Assembly: GCA_032622095.1 (NCBI GenBank) | Contig: CP136066.1 | Coordinates: 189,014,716-189,078,715 of the forward strand | Length of the DNA: 64,000 nt | Source: Siphonodentalium dalli | Lineage: Eukaryota > Mollusca > Scaphopoda > Gadilida > Siphonodentaliidae | Direction of reading: 5' to 3' | Shown: positions 40,367 through 55,300 of the stretch, piece by piece | Layout of the letters: each line of letters opens with the position of its first letter | How positions within the stretch are numbered: the first letter of the stretch is position 1 | Notes under the pieces: model-generated | The model's input: only the letters and a program-made list of their open reading frames with translations | Databases searched by the model: none | What the model was told of the DNA's origin: nothing | Translations under genes and position numbers: made by a program

Positions 40367-43300
40367 CATCAGCATTATATCAGTATTTCAATCTCAGAAA
40401 CATGACGAGAACCTAGCTATGCCTAATGTTAACCTAGAAGATTACAGTAATGCCCTAAATAATTGACTCCTAAACCACAGCAGAATTATGGGTAACTTTT
40501 CAGGATTTAGTCGGCAATATGGCTTGTTGCCATTCATCGGAAAGCTCTCAGTGAGAGCTTTCCGATGAATGGCAACAAGCCATATTTCTGACAAAATCCT
40601 GAAAAGTTACCCATAATTCTGCTGTTGTTAAGGAGTTGATTATTTAGTGCATTACTATATAATTCACTTTAAAAGATTATCTGAGCTGATGCCCGCTGGT
40701 GGACTGCTGAGTTTCATAGAAGTGGCTTGGTTACGAGTTAAGTGATGAGTGACTGCTGAGTCAAACTCCGTTCAAATTAAGTTGTGACCTTTGAGCAAGG
40801 ACAATTGAATTGCCCTCGCTTCGTCACACCTAGATGTGAAATAGGATCTGGCTTGTTGGGCAAGCACAAGCCACTCTGGTGAAGCACATGTAAAATGACA
40901 GCAGGAAGACAACTGGGGCATTATGGACTCCTTGACCTATGACCTCATAGGCCTAGCTCTCTGGTACAATTAGAACTAATTTTCGCGTATGATTACATCC
41001 AGAAGAAATGTGTCACCGCTCTATAGCCGACATTCCGCATAAAATAGTCTGATTACTTGTATTGTTATTAGATCTAATGTATGGCTCATGTTCTGTGATC
41101 ACCAAATACCCAGAAACATGGGCCAACTTGAACCATCCGATTTGAATGTCACTGATCGCACTAATTCACGGTGTATGTTATTTTGCTCTGACTCGACAAC
41201 GGCATATCTTACCTTTGTTGTCACCTCGTAACAATTGTGCTATTGGACATGTCTGCAAACTAAAGTCAAGTTTCATTCAGCAATACCAATGAATTTTGGT
41301 TTCTGCTATAACATAAACAAACATTTATTACAAAAACAATACAAAAAGTACAATTGTTACATGTATATGTATGTTTTTGAAGAAATGGAAAAAAAAGAAA
41401 GTAGGTTATCTCATTCTTTTATGAATTTACATATCAACTTCGTATCTTTGCATTATTCGGGTTTAACTAAAGTCAATTTAGGCCATTCGGTGATATCATA
41501 TAGATATTTAGGCCATTCGGTGATATCATATAGATATTTAGGCCATTCGGTGATATCATATAGATATTTAGGCCATTCGGTGATATCATATAGATATTTA
41601 GGCCATTCGGTGATATCATATAGATATTTTATAGTCTATTATATATCAGTGTTGTAAAACAAAACTTATATAATGCTTTTTGCGACGTTAAATGTAAATG
41701 TTTTCGTACCCACGAATCAACGCAATATAACTAAACTCAAAAGGCATGACTGTCCTTGACCCAGATAAAAATAACGTGATATAGCTCAAACTAATCATCG
41801 CGTTGTATCAAAGCAGAGTCTGAAATGGTATGGCATCTGATGAGTTATAAGGGATATAAGGGCTGTATAGGCGCCATCATTATTATTGTACTATTATATA
41901 TTATGAAATTCCCTCGCTCAGGGCCCCTAGTCTCCCTTGATGCAGGACAATGACTTGAAGCCTCGATCCTGATTAATAAATAGCATGTGAGTTGCAATTA
42001 AACATCCCAGATTTGAGTCAACAGCCGTAAGGTGGAAATCAAGATCTTAGATGCAGACTCACATACATTGAAATGCAGGTATAGTTTATTTATTGTGAGA
42101 AAAACCATTTGGCCTAAGAAGCCAAGTACCCAGTGGTGAGACTGAGATGATAACTAAGTACACATAGGATGGGTATATTTACTGGCAGCATATTGATTCT
42201 TCAAGAGGGGTTATATAAATAATCAACAGTTAATGGATACACTTCCTCCATCAATTGTGGGTGTGATCAAAAACCCAGAGATTTAGCATTAACCAAGCCT
42301 GCAAATAGTGTGTCTGTCATTTTCAGAATGAGGTCCCCAGAGGGTGAATTTAGTGACGTTATCCCACACAGCAGGCAAGCATCACCAAATTCACCCTCTG
42401 CGACCTGATTCTGCTTAGGCCTCATCTTCTGGTAAGTATCTATAGTCTCAAATTAACATTGTTTTTGGTTACTTTTTCCCTTCTGTTGTGTTTCTATATC
42501 CCCTACTTTACAGAAGATAAAATGCTTAATCGAGGTGACTTAAATGGTTTAACATCACAACTTCAACTAGAGAACTGCAATCTGATCCAAAAGGTCTCCC
42601 ATAGTAGTTGAGGCCTGAGTAGAATGAGGTTCCCAGAGAGTGAATTTTGTTATGTTAGCCTGCTGTGCAGAATAGCATCACTAAATTCACCCTCTGGGGA
42701 CCTCATTCTATAAATGACAGACACACTATTTGCAGGCCTGTCATTAACCTAGGAAATAATGTGTCTCTCAAAGCTCCAGACTGAAAAAAATACAGAAGAA
42801 CAAGAATAACTATGGCATGTTGGTCCTAAGATACATTATAATATAACTAGGTCTGGAGTAAATAAACAAATAGTGCTATAAAGATCACCAGTTTTCCTCA
42901 ATGCATGATGTAGGCAATATACTACATATGATGTTGCAGATTCTTTAGAAATATGTACCATCTACAGACTAGCAGTGGCTTTCGGTGTATTCCAAAATTA
43001 AGACCGAAAGAAAACCTAAAAGATGTCTTTCTATCCTTGGTGGAGCCGAGATTGAGTAACATTTCATCACTATCAGTAAGAGTGATTATATTGTGTAATG
43101 TGCTGACAACTCCCTGCTTCTCCATCATCATATACAAGAAAACTAAGATGCATGCATCAGGTCGGCCGTGAACTATCTACCATAGAATTGTTGTAGCTAT
43201 CGATTATACATTTTGAAACACCTGTCTGTATGTATGTATGTATGTGTGTATGCGTGAATGCATGTGTGTATGTGTTATAGACTCTAACACTGCTCGAATT

Positions 43301-46300
43301 TGGTATTTAACGTGTCAACTTGACCTCGCTCATAGGCATGTTTCTGGACCTTGACCGATCTGACTAAAAATTTGTGTGTAGGACTACTTCGATCCCGGGA
43401 GCAATATGGACGGGTCCAATTTCACGTGGGACCATGTTCTCGAACGTGCTGATATAGGCATGTTTCTGGACCAATTGAACAATAGTTTGGCCAGACGCTG
43501 TATATACTGGGTACTGTCCAGATGGAGGCGATCACAAAAAAAATCCCTAACTAGCCCGAACGAAGTCGAGTACATCAGCTAGTTTAATATATATTTTGGA
43601 CATTTGTCTGTCTGTTTGTCTGTTAGCTATGGCCGGGAAAACTGCCGGACAGATTTGACGAAATTTGATACCTAGGGGAAATTATTTCCAGGGAGTATTT
43701 TGGACGGGTCAAATCTTGATCCCGACCTGACTTTGACATTCAAAAAGATCAATTCAAGGTCAAATCTGGTAAAACGGAAGTATTTCAACGAAATTTGATA
43801 CCTACTGTTACTTTTGTCCCAGGAGTGTTTCGGGTGGGTCAAATCATGACCCTGACCTGATCTTGACATTCAAAATTGTCAATTCAAGGTCAAATCGGGT
43901 ATAAAGCCGGGCGGATTTCGACGGGTACTTTTGTCGTGACTTTTGTCCGGGGAGTGTTTTGGACGGGTCAAATCGTGACCCCGACATGACCTTCACCTTT
44001 AAAATAGTCAATTCAAGGTTAAATCGCGCATTTCTCCGAAAATCAGAGGGGAACATCCCGGACGAAGTGGGGTCCACGAGCTACTATTATATATTTCTAG
44101 ATTTAGTTGTACAAAGAAATGTTTGACAAATATATCTGTATCAATATTACCATACGGGTCATTAAAATAGATACGACGAAACAAATTTTGAAGGGTGCAT
44201 GTATCAGGTAAATTTTTATATTTCAAATGATGACAGGAATGCAGAAAGTTGAAGTACCTACGTAATACTGGCTATCCGCATGAAGAGATATACATGTATA
44301 TAAAAACCAGATGAGGGATATGTCTGTACAGTTGCTAAACAATTCAGTCATGCAAAAGAGGATCAAAGAGTAAGATACCAAATTGCTGCCTGTGGTAATG
44401 TTTTTTAACGAAATTCGGGAAAATTAGATTACTCTCACCCTGGTTATCCAGAAGATAATTGTGGAATCTGATGACGATCGGACAAGGGGTCTCGTCTGTA
44501 GGATCAACCAAATGATTTAGCCATAAAAATAGTAAAATTGAAGATCACCGCTGGCAGTGATGTCTTCACAAGGACAGTTTGAGAACAAAATATGGCTCAC
44601 ATCTAGCGGTGACCCAAAATATCCACATAAGAAAAAGTTCTCCAATAAAAGCTGGCTGCAGGGTGCGCCAATTGATTCAAATTCGAAATTTAGCAGGGTG
44701 TACTGCTTGTGGCCATGTTTTCCCCGCAAATTTGATAGACTGATGGACAAAACCACTGAATCCGTTGAATCAATATACATGTATACATGGATTAATTTAT
44801 ATGCATTGTTATACACAGTACTGGTATATAAAGGTACTGAAAATAACTATATTACTAGTATACACAAAATAAACCATATATCATGGCTATGGGTTCTAAT
44901 ATCCGAACATGACAGCTGAGAACTTGGTGTGAATTAAAGAGTGGTGGTTTCTCAAGCATATCTAACCCTCCACGTTAGAAACATGCCATTAAATGTCATA
45001 AGTATAATCTAGCTTGAGGACAGAAGTGATCCATAAAACCCCCTTAATTCAACCAGGTCCTCGCGCGATGTATGATCGATCACATGATGATCTAGGGGGA
45101 TTAGAATTGATGTATAAAAACAGCACTGCATGTAAATATAAAATAAAATAGTGCTACATCTTATTACAGATTATTGCCATATATAATCAGTGATTATACA
45201 GACAGTCTGACAAAATAAAGTTTCAGTGACACTCTATCCGAAGAGGGGAATAATTTCATCTGTTACAGTCAATGGAGCAATTATGAATCTGGAAAGGTGA
45301 AATTTCTAAGTAATACTAGATATCGACATGACGCGATAACATATAACGTAAATGCAATATGGACGCTGGCGGTCATTTTTTCCTATGAAATTCAAATATT
45401 TGATAGCTCTCATCCGATAGATCAATATCAAGATAAATATGAAGTTTGGTGATGATCGGATGAGTGAAGTGGACTGTGGTCTGTGCTAAACGGTTTAGTA
45501 ATGCTTAAAAAGATTCTTACCTTAATATTTTTATGTTCACTTTATAAACTTCACTGAGTCATCTTTGTCATGTATTGAGTTTGATATCTTTTGTTAACAG
45601 TTTATAAATCATGTATGTCTCATGTTTGTTATTTTAATTTATGTGTTTATTATCATTAAATAAAGTTGCATTCCTTAAAAAGATTCTTACCTCAATGTTT
45701 TTATGTTCACTTTATAAACTCCACTGAGTCATCTTTGTCATGTATTGAATTTGATATCTTTTGTTAACAGTTTATAAATTATGTATGTCTCGTGTTCGTT
45801 ATTATATTATATACACTTTATAGTGTGTTTTCAGAACGAAAACAAATTGAATAAAATCAACAAATTTGTAAATTTAAAAACAATTCAAACGTTGTTGTAT
45901 TCCATGTCCCAGCCCGGACATATACACCAAATTTCAATAATATTCATTGAGAAACAACGGACCAAACGCTATATAACACCCGTATACATCTTTTATTCCG
46001 TATCGGACTCGGGTACATGTTATAGTAGGTACCGAATTGACACACGTCGACTGGGCGAGTTGGCCCTGGGGCGATTAGGCCGATTCCGGCACATTCTAGA
46101 ATTTACCGTACGTATCCGTTTACGCGTAGTTTACTTTAGAAAGTTCCGCAATTAATACCGTAAATAGAGCGACCTTATTTGACAGAGAATGCCTCTGTTA
46201 TTGATTATCAAGTTGCTGTACATTAAAAACGACAAATTCACATGCTCGTTCAAGCGCAGTTAGTCTATTTTCCCCATGTTAAAGGACATCAACAAATACT

Positions 46301-49300
46301 AAATAACGCTAACCTACTGCCGAATGTTTGACACGACAACTGTTAACATATTTGGGCTGAATTCATCTGACGCGGTATTATTCCTCAAAATAAACAACAA
46401 AACCATCGTTACTTGGAAATCTAGTTTGGGCTAACATTTACATAAATCCTCCAGATCAATTATCCGACACACACGTCAGATGAAAAAGTCACATGAAGTA
46501 ACCGGCCAAATTGGCCGAAATGACTCCTTCTAACTGCATGAGCAAGCCTGCAAATAGTGTGTCTGTCATTTGCAGAATGAGGTCCCCAGATAGTGAATTT
46601 AGTGACACTATCACCAAATTCACCCCTGGGAACCTCATTCTGCTTAGGCCTCAACTGCTATGGGAGCAGGGGCGCCGGACGAGGGGGGCAGAGGGGGCAG
46701 CTGACCCCCCTGCCCTTGACCAAGGGGGGCGAGCGGGGGCAGGACTTGCCCTTTTTTGTGGAAACAGAAAATGCTTTTTGTGTGTTTAATCTCGTGGTTT
46801 TATAGCAAAATGTGACTTTTTTGGTCCAAATACCACCAATTTCACAAGGAATATTAATTTTTTGTCAATTTTATCACAAAACAGCCATAAAAACCGACAA
46901 ATACCATTAAAATAGGGATTTATTGTTATTTTCCCGAGTTTGCGGAGAAAATGCCCTTTTTTGCGGAAAAGATCCCTTTTTGTAGGCTCTGCCCCCCCCC
47001 CCCCTGCCCTTGGATGCTTCCGGCGCCCCTGTATGGGAGACCTCAGGATCAGATTGAAGTTGGTGATGTTCACCCATTAGTCACCATGATTATAAATGCA
47101 TTTTATCTTCTGCAAATTAGGTAATGTAGAAACTTCCCAGAAGGGAAAAATTACTTTAAAATTTTTTAATTTGAGACTATAGATACTTCCCAGAAGATAA
47201 GGCTTAAGCAGAAGTCCCCATAGGGTAAGTTTGGTGACACTAGCCCACTGTGCGGGATAGCATCACTAAATTCACCCTCTGGGGACCTCATTCTGCAAAG
47301 GACCGACACACTATTTGCAGGCTTGTAACTGAGAGCACAGGTCCCTGGGGAAAATTACTAAAATACCAATATACAGTAATGCTCTAATTAATCAACCCCT
47401 TAACCACAGCAGAATTATGGGTAACTTTTCAGGATTTAGTCGGAAATATGGCTTGTTGCCATTCATATCCCCGTGAGCTTTCCGCTTTCTGATGAATGGC
47501 AACAAGCCATATTTCCGACTAAATCCTGAAAAGTTACCCATAATTCTGCTGTGGTTAAGAGGTCGATTAATTAGAGCATTACTGTAGTTATACCAGTGTA
47601 AAGGTTCCAATGATCGATTTTGGCTAAAACCACACAGACTATCCAAACCCTACAAATTCTAGAAATCAATAATTGCAGCCAAAATATCCCCCGGGTGTGT
47701 CTTGTTGGCAATAAAATTCCCTTTCACGTCTAGTTTCTGGAATTCGTTGGACGAATAAAGTTGAAAATATCAAGCACAAACACACCGGGTGAAATAAAAG
47801 AGGTATTGGTGGCTTCGGAATGACTTGTAGAATATATATGAGCATTTATAAGTTATGACATCACGTTTAACCCTTTGAGTGCCAGGTCCGATTTTTGTAT
47901 CAACCCATATACCCTGTGCCAATGCATTCTCTTATATATGCGAGTCGACCATAGGTCGCCTCGCATATATAAGAGAATGCATTGGCTTAACAATTTTTTT
48001 TTTTATTTTTTTTTTTTTTTACATTTTTTTTACAATTTTAATATATTTTATTATATTCTTTAACAGACTTATTGTGTAGGTTTAGGGCCGATAATATCGG
48101 CCCCTGGCACTCAAAGGGTTAAGTACATGTTCGCGACAATTTATTGCTCGAAAATATTGATTTTATAACGGGGTCAAAGGGGTCTCAGCGGACAGGGACA
48201 ATGACAAGCCGATTTGTTCGGTAGAATGCAGTAGATTCCGATATCATATCTCAACTTCGCTTCATTCGATTTCGCCGAGTTATTTGTCAAATCAAAGGGA
48301 ATTGTAGGGTTTTGATAGTTTGTGTGGTTTTAGCCAAAATCGATCATTGGAACCTTTACACTGGTATAGTCTATATTGGTATTTTAATAATTTTCCCCAG
48401 GGACCTGTGACTGAGAGTACAACTGATTTGGTTTGACTGGATCTGTGCGATTCCATGGATGGGCAATATCTGATGTGTCAATTGGGTTACTAGGGTTATT
48501 AACTGACGAATTTGTCTTGAGTTATTCTTACTGTTATCAGTTTCTGTATGAGACTTAATTTAAGGAAAAGAGTAAGAAAAAAGTTTGATCTTCAATATTT
48601 GAGATACATGATTCAGGTAAAGTAATGCTCTAAATAATCGACCCCTTAACCACAGCAGAATTATGGGTAACTTTTCAGGATTTAGTCGGAAAATATTTCC
48701 GACTAAATCGTGAAAAGATTTATATAAATAAAAATTTATATAATAAAAAAAAAAAAAAAAAAATCCTGAAAAGTTACCTATAATTCTGCTGTGGTTAAAG
48801 AGTCGATTAATTAGGACATTACTGTAATTTCTGGAACACAATATGGTCAATAACAACAGCAGCACAGATTAAAAGACAAGTGGCGATGGAGATGGGGGTA
48901 ACTGATGAGGTTGAAGCATTGAACCCCTTCCCATTACCCACTTGTGAGATATTCTGATAGACAGCAGACAGACAAGAAATAATTATTTCCAGATAAAATT
49001 GTGCCCCCCCCCCCTTAAAATTGTTCTGTGCACACCACCCCCCCCCCCCCTAACAAAATTTCTAATAATAGCTCTCTCACACCTATGGATAACTCTAGAA
49101 CAGAAAATGCAAGCAACTTCATTAAGTACTACATGTACACTGTATTTCGAAAGCAATCATTATGCCGAACTGCCATACTAAATTTAATTGAGAGTCGATG
49201 CATCATGGTTGAGATATTTGCATGGATGGATGAACGGACGTGAGGATGGACAGACATTATGATGGAGAGATGGATTGACTGATTGATGGATGGATGATAC

Positions 49301-52300
49301 ATGAATGGATGGATGTTTGGACGGACGGATGGACAGACGGATGGCTAGATGGATGGACCGATGGTTCGATGGACAATAGGACATAGCCCATCCAGAATAC
49401 CGCCCCTTTTTTAAAATAGAGGTATAATATTCTAACAATTCAAAATGTATAGTCTCAAATTAACATTGTTTTTGGTTACTTTTGTCCTTTCTGTTCAGTT
49501 TCTATATCCCCTAATTAGCAGAAGATAAAATGCATAATCAAGGTGACTAATATGTGAACATGACCAACTTTAACTTTGGAATTTCAATCTGATCCTAGAT
49601 CTCCCATAGCAGTTGAGGTTCACAGAGGGTGAATTTTGTGATGTTAGCCCGCTGTGTGGGATAGTGTCATTAAATTCACCCTCTGGGGACCACATTAAGC
49701 AAATGTCAGACACACTATTTCAAGGCTTGGTGCTGAAACAAGACATATGTGCAACACCTTAACCCTTTCATGGGGTTCATAATGGGAGCTGCTCTAGTGC
49801 AGCGTTAAAGATCCTGGACCAGTGCATTCTCTTATATATGCGAGTCTCCCATAGGGAGCCTCACATATATGAGAATACATGGGCCTAACAATATATACCT
49901 TGCAGATGCAGACTGTACTCAAACGAGATCATTGAGTTGTAGTAAAGGGAGCTGCGCTGGAGCAGCATTAAAGATAATGTGCCAGTGCATTCTCTTATAA
50001 ATGCGAGTCTCCCATAGGGAGCCTCGCATATATAAGAAAATGCACTGGCTTACAAGGTCAAGGTAAATATTGTTAGGCCAATGTCAAACTCCAGGCAGAG
50101 TTATCTCCCATCGCTCCACTGAGATATCACTGCCATAAGGACATTTGGTAAGAATTTCTTACGTGTTCTTAGTTCTTATGTTTTAGGATTAAAATTGTCC
50201 ATGTCTGGCTCAGTCTATATTGTTCTTATCAATACCGAAAGCATTACCATTATTGCAAACTGTTGGTGGTCAAAATAAGATAATAGGTGACTAAATATAG
50301 TTCCCCGACGATATGTAAAAATTGATGTATCGGTCCGCAAAGTACCATCCTTGTGGCAGCGCTATATCGCAGTGCTAACGTAGAGGACGCTGCATGGAGT
50401 TTGGGCGAATGTGTTCTATTGTTAGGCGAATGTATTATGTTATACCTGTATATGGGAGTCTCCCAATGGGAGACTCGCATATACATGTATAAGAGAATGC
50501 ATTGGCACAGGGTTTTCGCAAAATTTCAGGAATCTCCAGTCATGGAACGGTTAATAAATCTGACCCGGCTGGCTTTATTCTGCAATTATTATTTCATCTC
50601 TGATTGATCCACCTGCAGCCTGATTCACAGCCATGGGTATGTACTACAGTAATGATCTAAATAATCGACTACTTAACCACAGCAGAATTATGGGTAACTT
50701 TTCAGGATTTAGTCGGAAATATGGCTTGTTGCCATTCATCGGAAAGCTCTCGGTGAGAGCTTTCCGATGAATGGCAACAAGCCATATTTCCGAATAAATC
50801 CTGAAAAGTTACCCATAATTCTGATGTGGTTAAGGAGTCGATTATTTAGATCATTACTGTACTACAGTACTATGGCTACAGCAGGTACACAGTGGACTAC
50901 AGTGGACTAATCACTGCCTCTGTCTGAGATTATGAATAAACCTGATGTAAATACTGTAATTGTGGTGAATTACTGTATATATATAAAGTAGACTGTCTCA
51001 GGAGAAGGTACTCAGTCACTGATTATACAAGTATAGCAGACAGGGACCCACTTAGCAGGGTACAGGTACAGCGTTTATAATAATCTTATGCATTCTATAA
51101 TATCATACATGTAACTAAGCTGTGCTTTCAACAATTTCTTCACAATTTATTGGATGATCTTAATGCTTATGGCATTGAAATACTTAGCTGTTTTTATAGG
51201 CAAATAAATATTCATAAATCTATTTATTTAAGCATGAACGATTTGTTAATATTTTTTAAATGCATGTTGATTTAAATTGTCTGGATATGTGGCATATTCG
51301 AGTTATTGTTTCGGTAAAGTCATTTTGTTTTCGAGTCTATTGTCTTGTTTTGAATGCAATCACTCATGTCACTTGTACTCATGCACGACACTGGTATGGT
51401 AACTGCTTGTTTCCAGATGGATTGAGTCTGGCCTGAGGTCCACCAATATGAGATTACAGCTGATCCAATATTAACTTATTGGACGGCTTGTGGTAACATA
51501 TCAACATATTATAGGAGGCTGATACACTGGGCCAGACACTATACTGACAGACCAATAGACTGACGTCACAGTGGTGATTTAATGTTATTGAGTTCCCTGT
51601 CAGAACAGGTCAGCTAGAACATCAAAACGTCCCATGTTGGAATAGAATCTCTACAGGCATTAGCACGAGAGTTGAGATTTGTGGCATGATCTGAACATGT
51701 AACCAGGGGCATTACAGTAATGCCCTAAATAATCGACTCCTTAACCACAGCAGAATTATGGGTAATTTTTCAGGATTTAGTCGGAAATATGGCTTGTTGC
51801 CATTCATCCGAAAGCTCTCACTGAGAGCTTTCGGATGAATGGCAACAAGCCATATTTCCGACTAAATCCTGAAAAATTACCCATAATTCTGCTGTCGTTA
51901 AGGAGTCGATTATTTATGGCATTACTGTATACATATAGTTTAAGGAGAGATTCGTGACATGATCTATATATGTGGCTTCGGGACATTATACATGTAGTTT
52001 GAGTAGAGACTCATCACATGATACAGTAATGCCCTAAGTAATCAACTCCTTAACCACAGCAGAATTATGGGTAACTTTTCAGGATTTAGTCGGAAATATG
52101 GCTTGTTGCCATTCATCGGAAAGATCTCGGGGAGAGCTTTCGAATGAATGGCAACAAGCCATATTTCCAACTAAATCCTGAAAAGTTACCCATAATTCTG
52201 CTGTGGTTAAGGAGTCGATTACTTAGGGCATTAATTACTGTATACTTATCACCATACCAGAGTGAACCTCACACAAATCACCAGTATTATTTAGTGCTGC

Positions 52301-55300
52301 CGCCGGCGCTACCATACCAGAGTGAACCTCACACTAATCGCCAGTTTTAGTGTTGCCGCTGCATCCATGCCAGAGTGAATCGCACCAAAGACCATTACAA
52401 AGTAATCGTTACATTGGTGCAGTAACAATGCCTCTTCGTTTGAGTGCTTAATAATTGGTGTCGATCTATAAGTACAACATTCAAGCGGCCCTTATTAGCA
52501 GCTTATCAAGCGTGATTATCATTAGTGGCTAATGATGTGAAATTCCTCCATGCATCTACTTATCTACCAGCTAAACTATGGAAACTTAGCTTGTATATAA
52601 TAGTGTGTCTGACATTTGCAGAATGAGGTCTCCAGAGGGTAAATTTATTGACGCTATCCTGCAAATTCACACTCTGTGAACCTCATTCTGGTCACGCCTC
52701 AACTATGGGAGACCCAGGATCAGATTGAAGATTTTGATTTTGTGATTTTGGTGACGATAGCCCAATGTGTGGGGTACCATCACTAAATTCACCTTCTGGG
52801 GACCTCATTCTGCAAATGACAGACACACTATTTCAAGGCTATTTTCCACACATTTACTTATCTACCAGTTGAACTGCGGAAACCTTGTATCTAAAATACT
52901 CACTGCTCAGTGCACATTCTGAAAAGTCTCATGTAAAGTGTACAAATACGCTTTACGCTGCATTACTATGATGTTGGTCCTACTTATTAACCCTTTGAGT
53001 GCCAGGGGCCGATATTATCGGCCCTAAACCTACACAATAAGTCTGTTAAAGAATATAATAAAATATATTAAAATTGTAAAAAATTGTAAAAAAAAATAAT
53101 TGTTAGGCCAATGCATTCTCTTATATATGCGAGGCGACCTATGGTTTTCAAATTTATTGAATAAGAGCAATTCATTTAACATTATGTGGGCAGCAATTGC
53201 GCTTAAGAGCAGTTTAAATATTTTGTAATTTCAATTGCGAAATTATCGAGCATTACAAACAAAACCCCCTTATAGAATTGTTACTAATTTAATAGACTCA
53301 GGTAAAATAAAACAGACAAATCTGGTTTCGAATCTGTTCAAGATATTGTTGGAAAAGATCCAAATACCAAATATGAATATGAATGAAATTGGTTGACGTT
53401 TGTTAGAGTAAATGCGATAACAGACATAAAATTTATATAAAAAGAAACAAGTAGCATACATGTAACTCTGGTTAGACAGTCGGGGTGGACCAACATTCTG
53501 TGTGTAACTGTATCATGTGACAATTAAACTCACATACCAAAAATTGTCAGAATCCATCAATAAATGGCTATGTAATATAGGTTATGGGGCCACCCACCAG
53601 CCTGCTCGGATGCCCACATGCCCGGGAACAATACATCATCAAACCATAAGCCGAGTTTTGATAAAAAAAAAAACTCACTAAAAACACAGACTGGTACCCA
53701 GCCGGTGACTCAGAAAGGAAGTGTGACTGGTGCGCTCTGGCAGAGATTGTCAATGTACATGTATATATGCTCCAAATAAATATTCCAATTACGATTACAA
53801 GTACAGTAATGCCCTAAATAATCAACTCCTTAACCACAGCAGAATTATGGGTAACTTTTCAGGATTTAGTCGGAAATATGGCTTGTTGCCATTCATCTGA
53901 AAGCTCTCACTGAGAGCTTTCCGATGAATGGCAACAAGCCATATTTCTGACTAAATCCTGAAAAGTTATCCATAATTCTGCTGTGGTTAAGGAGTCGATT
54001 ATTTAGGGCATTACTGTACCTTACTATATGAAAATTCTAAAGGATATACAGGCTAAAACCACAAAGAGAGAGAGATTAAGAGAGTCAATCCCCATTATGT
54101 AAGCTTATAGAGGTTTCCTTTTATCTCGATTCCGGAATCATAGGTCTACGGAATTATTTATACTATATCTCCCTCAGATCTGCGGTCTAGAATATTTATT
54201 CTGGCAAGTAACTGTGTGGTTGAGCTCTCTCAGAGGTATTATATAAACATAAAATCAATGTGGCTTTAAATGTCTGCTTCCTCTCCCTATATACTGAGAC
54301 CTTGTAATAAGTGGTGCCGTATAGTTTAGTGGTTCAAACACATCTCATTTCCCCACAATAATGTAGGCTATTATACAAGCCTAGATACATGTATAGTCCA
54401 AGTCTTCTCGTACTAAAACCAGCTAAGATATTGGGATGGAGATGCTGGTATTTAGTCCGAGATCGCCGCCATAGGCTTTTTATAACACGAGTTAAGCGTT
54501 AGTGACCCGCTCAAATAAAACCACAATTATATGAAATAATATATCACAATTGCGACAATAAACGGATTTTTTCCGCAGAAGACATGATATTTGATCTGAA
54601 ACCCACATCAGTTGTGAATTGAAGGCGGTAATTTAATGTGAAAAGAGACATTTACCGCATTGTTGACATATTTTTTGAAGTATGCGAACTCAGTTGACCT
54701 CGCGAACTGTGTTCGGCATTTTCCGGTGAAAATATTCCGTAGATTTTCGACTAACCACGCACATGGCGATGAATTCTCCATTGTAATTGTAATTATGTGA
54801 GTCAATAAATAAATAAATAAATAGATTAAGTAAATTTTGAAGATATAAATGTAATACATTAAATAAATTACGGGAATTACAACCCTCTCACAGTTTAAAA
54901 CAGTGTAAACACAACGAGCATTAGAATAAATATGGCAGCTGCCATCTTGTTTGTATCGAAATTCGTCTCCGCCAAAACAAACTCCGGACAATGCCGAAGT
55001 TCTTCGGAACACTCGGTTTTCAGTTAAAACGTAAACAAACATATAAAAAAAGCGACGTTAGTGGCAATCAACCAGAATATTCTATGTGTAATTTAACATG
55101 AAAGTTAGAGTATTATACACCATTATGACCATAAGATGTCACTCTTTCCAACCAGCATCTCCATCCCAATATCTTAGCTGGTTTTAGTACGAGAAGACTT
55201 GGACTAGCCTAGATATAGAGTGTCTGACATTTTGTCGGGTCAGAACTAAAGTGTTCTATCTCCATATTTTAATTTTTGTGGGAAAGTTTTGATCCCCCTG

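Larger units (their letters stand above)
47336..48409. mobile_element. hAT-like element (1074 bp) with long arms and two nested MITEs, TSD ACTGAGAG
   Basis: CACAGGTCCCTGGGGAAAAT to its complement, exact duplications 47328-47335 and 48410-48417. The arms stay complementary for ~120 bp. A B-family MITE sits in the left arm and a C-family MITE in the middle. Confidence 0.93.

Noticed and set aside
41478-41629. Possible CRISPR-like array
   Set aside because: Units are contiguous identical 30-mers without spacers, in a eukaryotic intron.
41235-41657. 140-codon ORF with repeated [10 protein letters not shown]
   Set aside because: The repeats come from a 30-bp minisatellite whose length happens to preserve the frame; the rest has no recognisable domain.
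43205-44090. Definite Helitron
   Set aside because: Only CTAGT-like tails and tandem units were seen; no 5' TC end, no Rep/helicase frame and no convincing 3' hairpin, so kept as a low-confidence repeat.
45781-46155. 124-codon ORF
   Set aside because: Begins in a tandem duplication and has no domain or splice support.
49184-49438. Ser/His/Pro-rich minus-strand ORF
   Set aside because: Translation of the degenerate GGAT/GGAC microsatellite.
54608-55042. 144-codon minus-strand ORF inside the 56-bp-TIR element
   Set aside because: Low-complexity Ile/Tyr-rich stretch over an AT repeat; no transposase motif.
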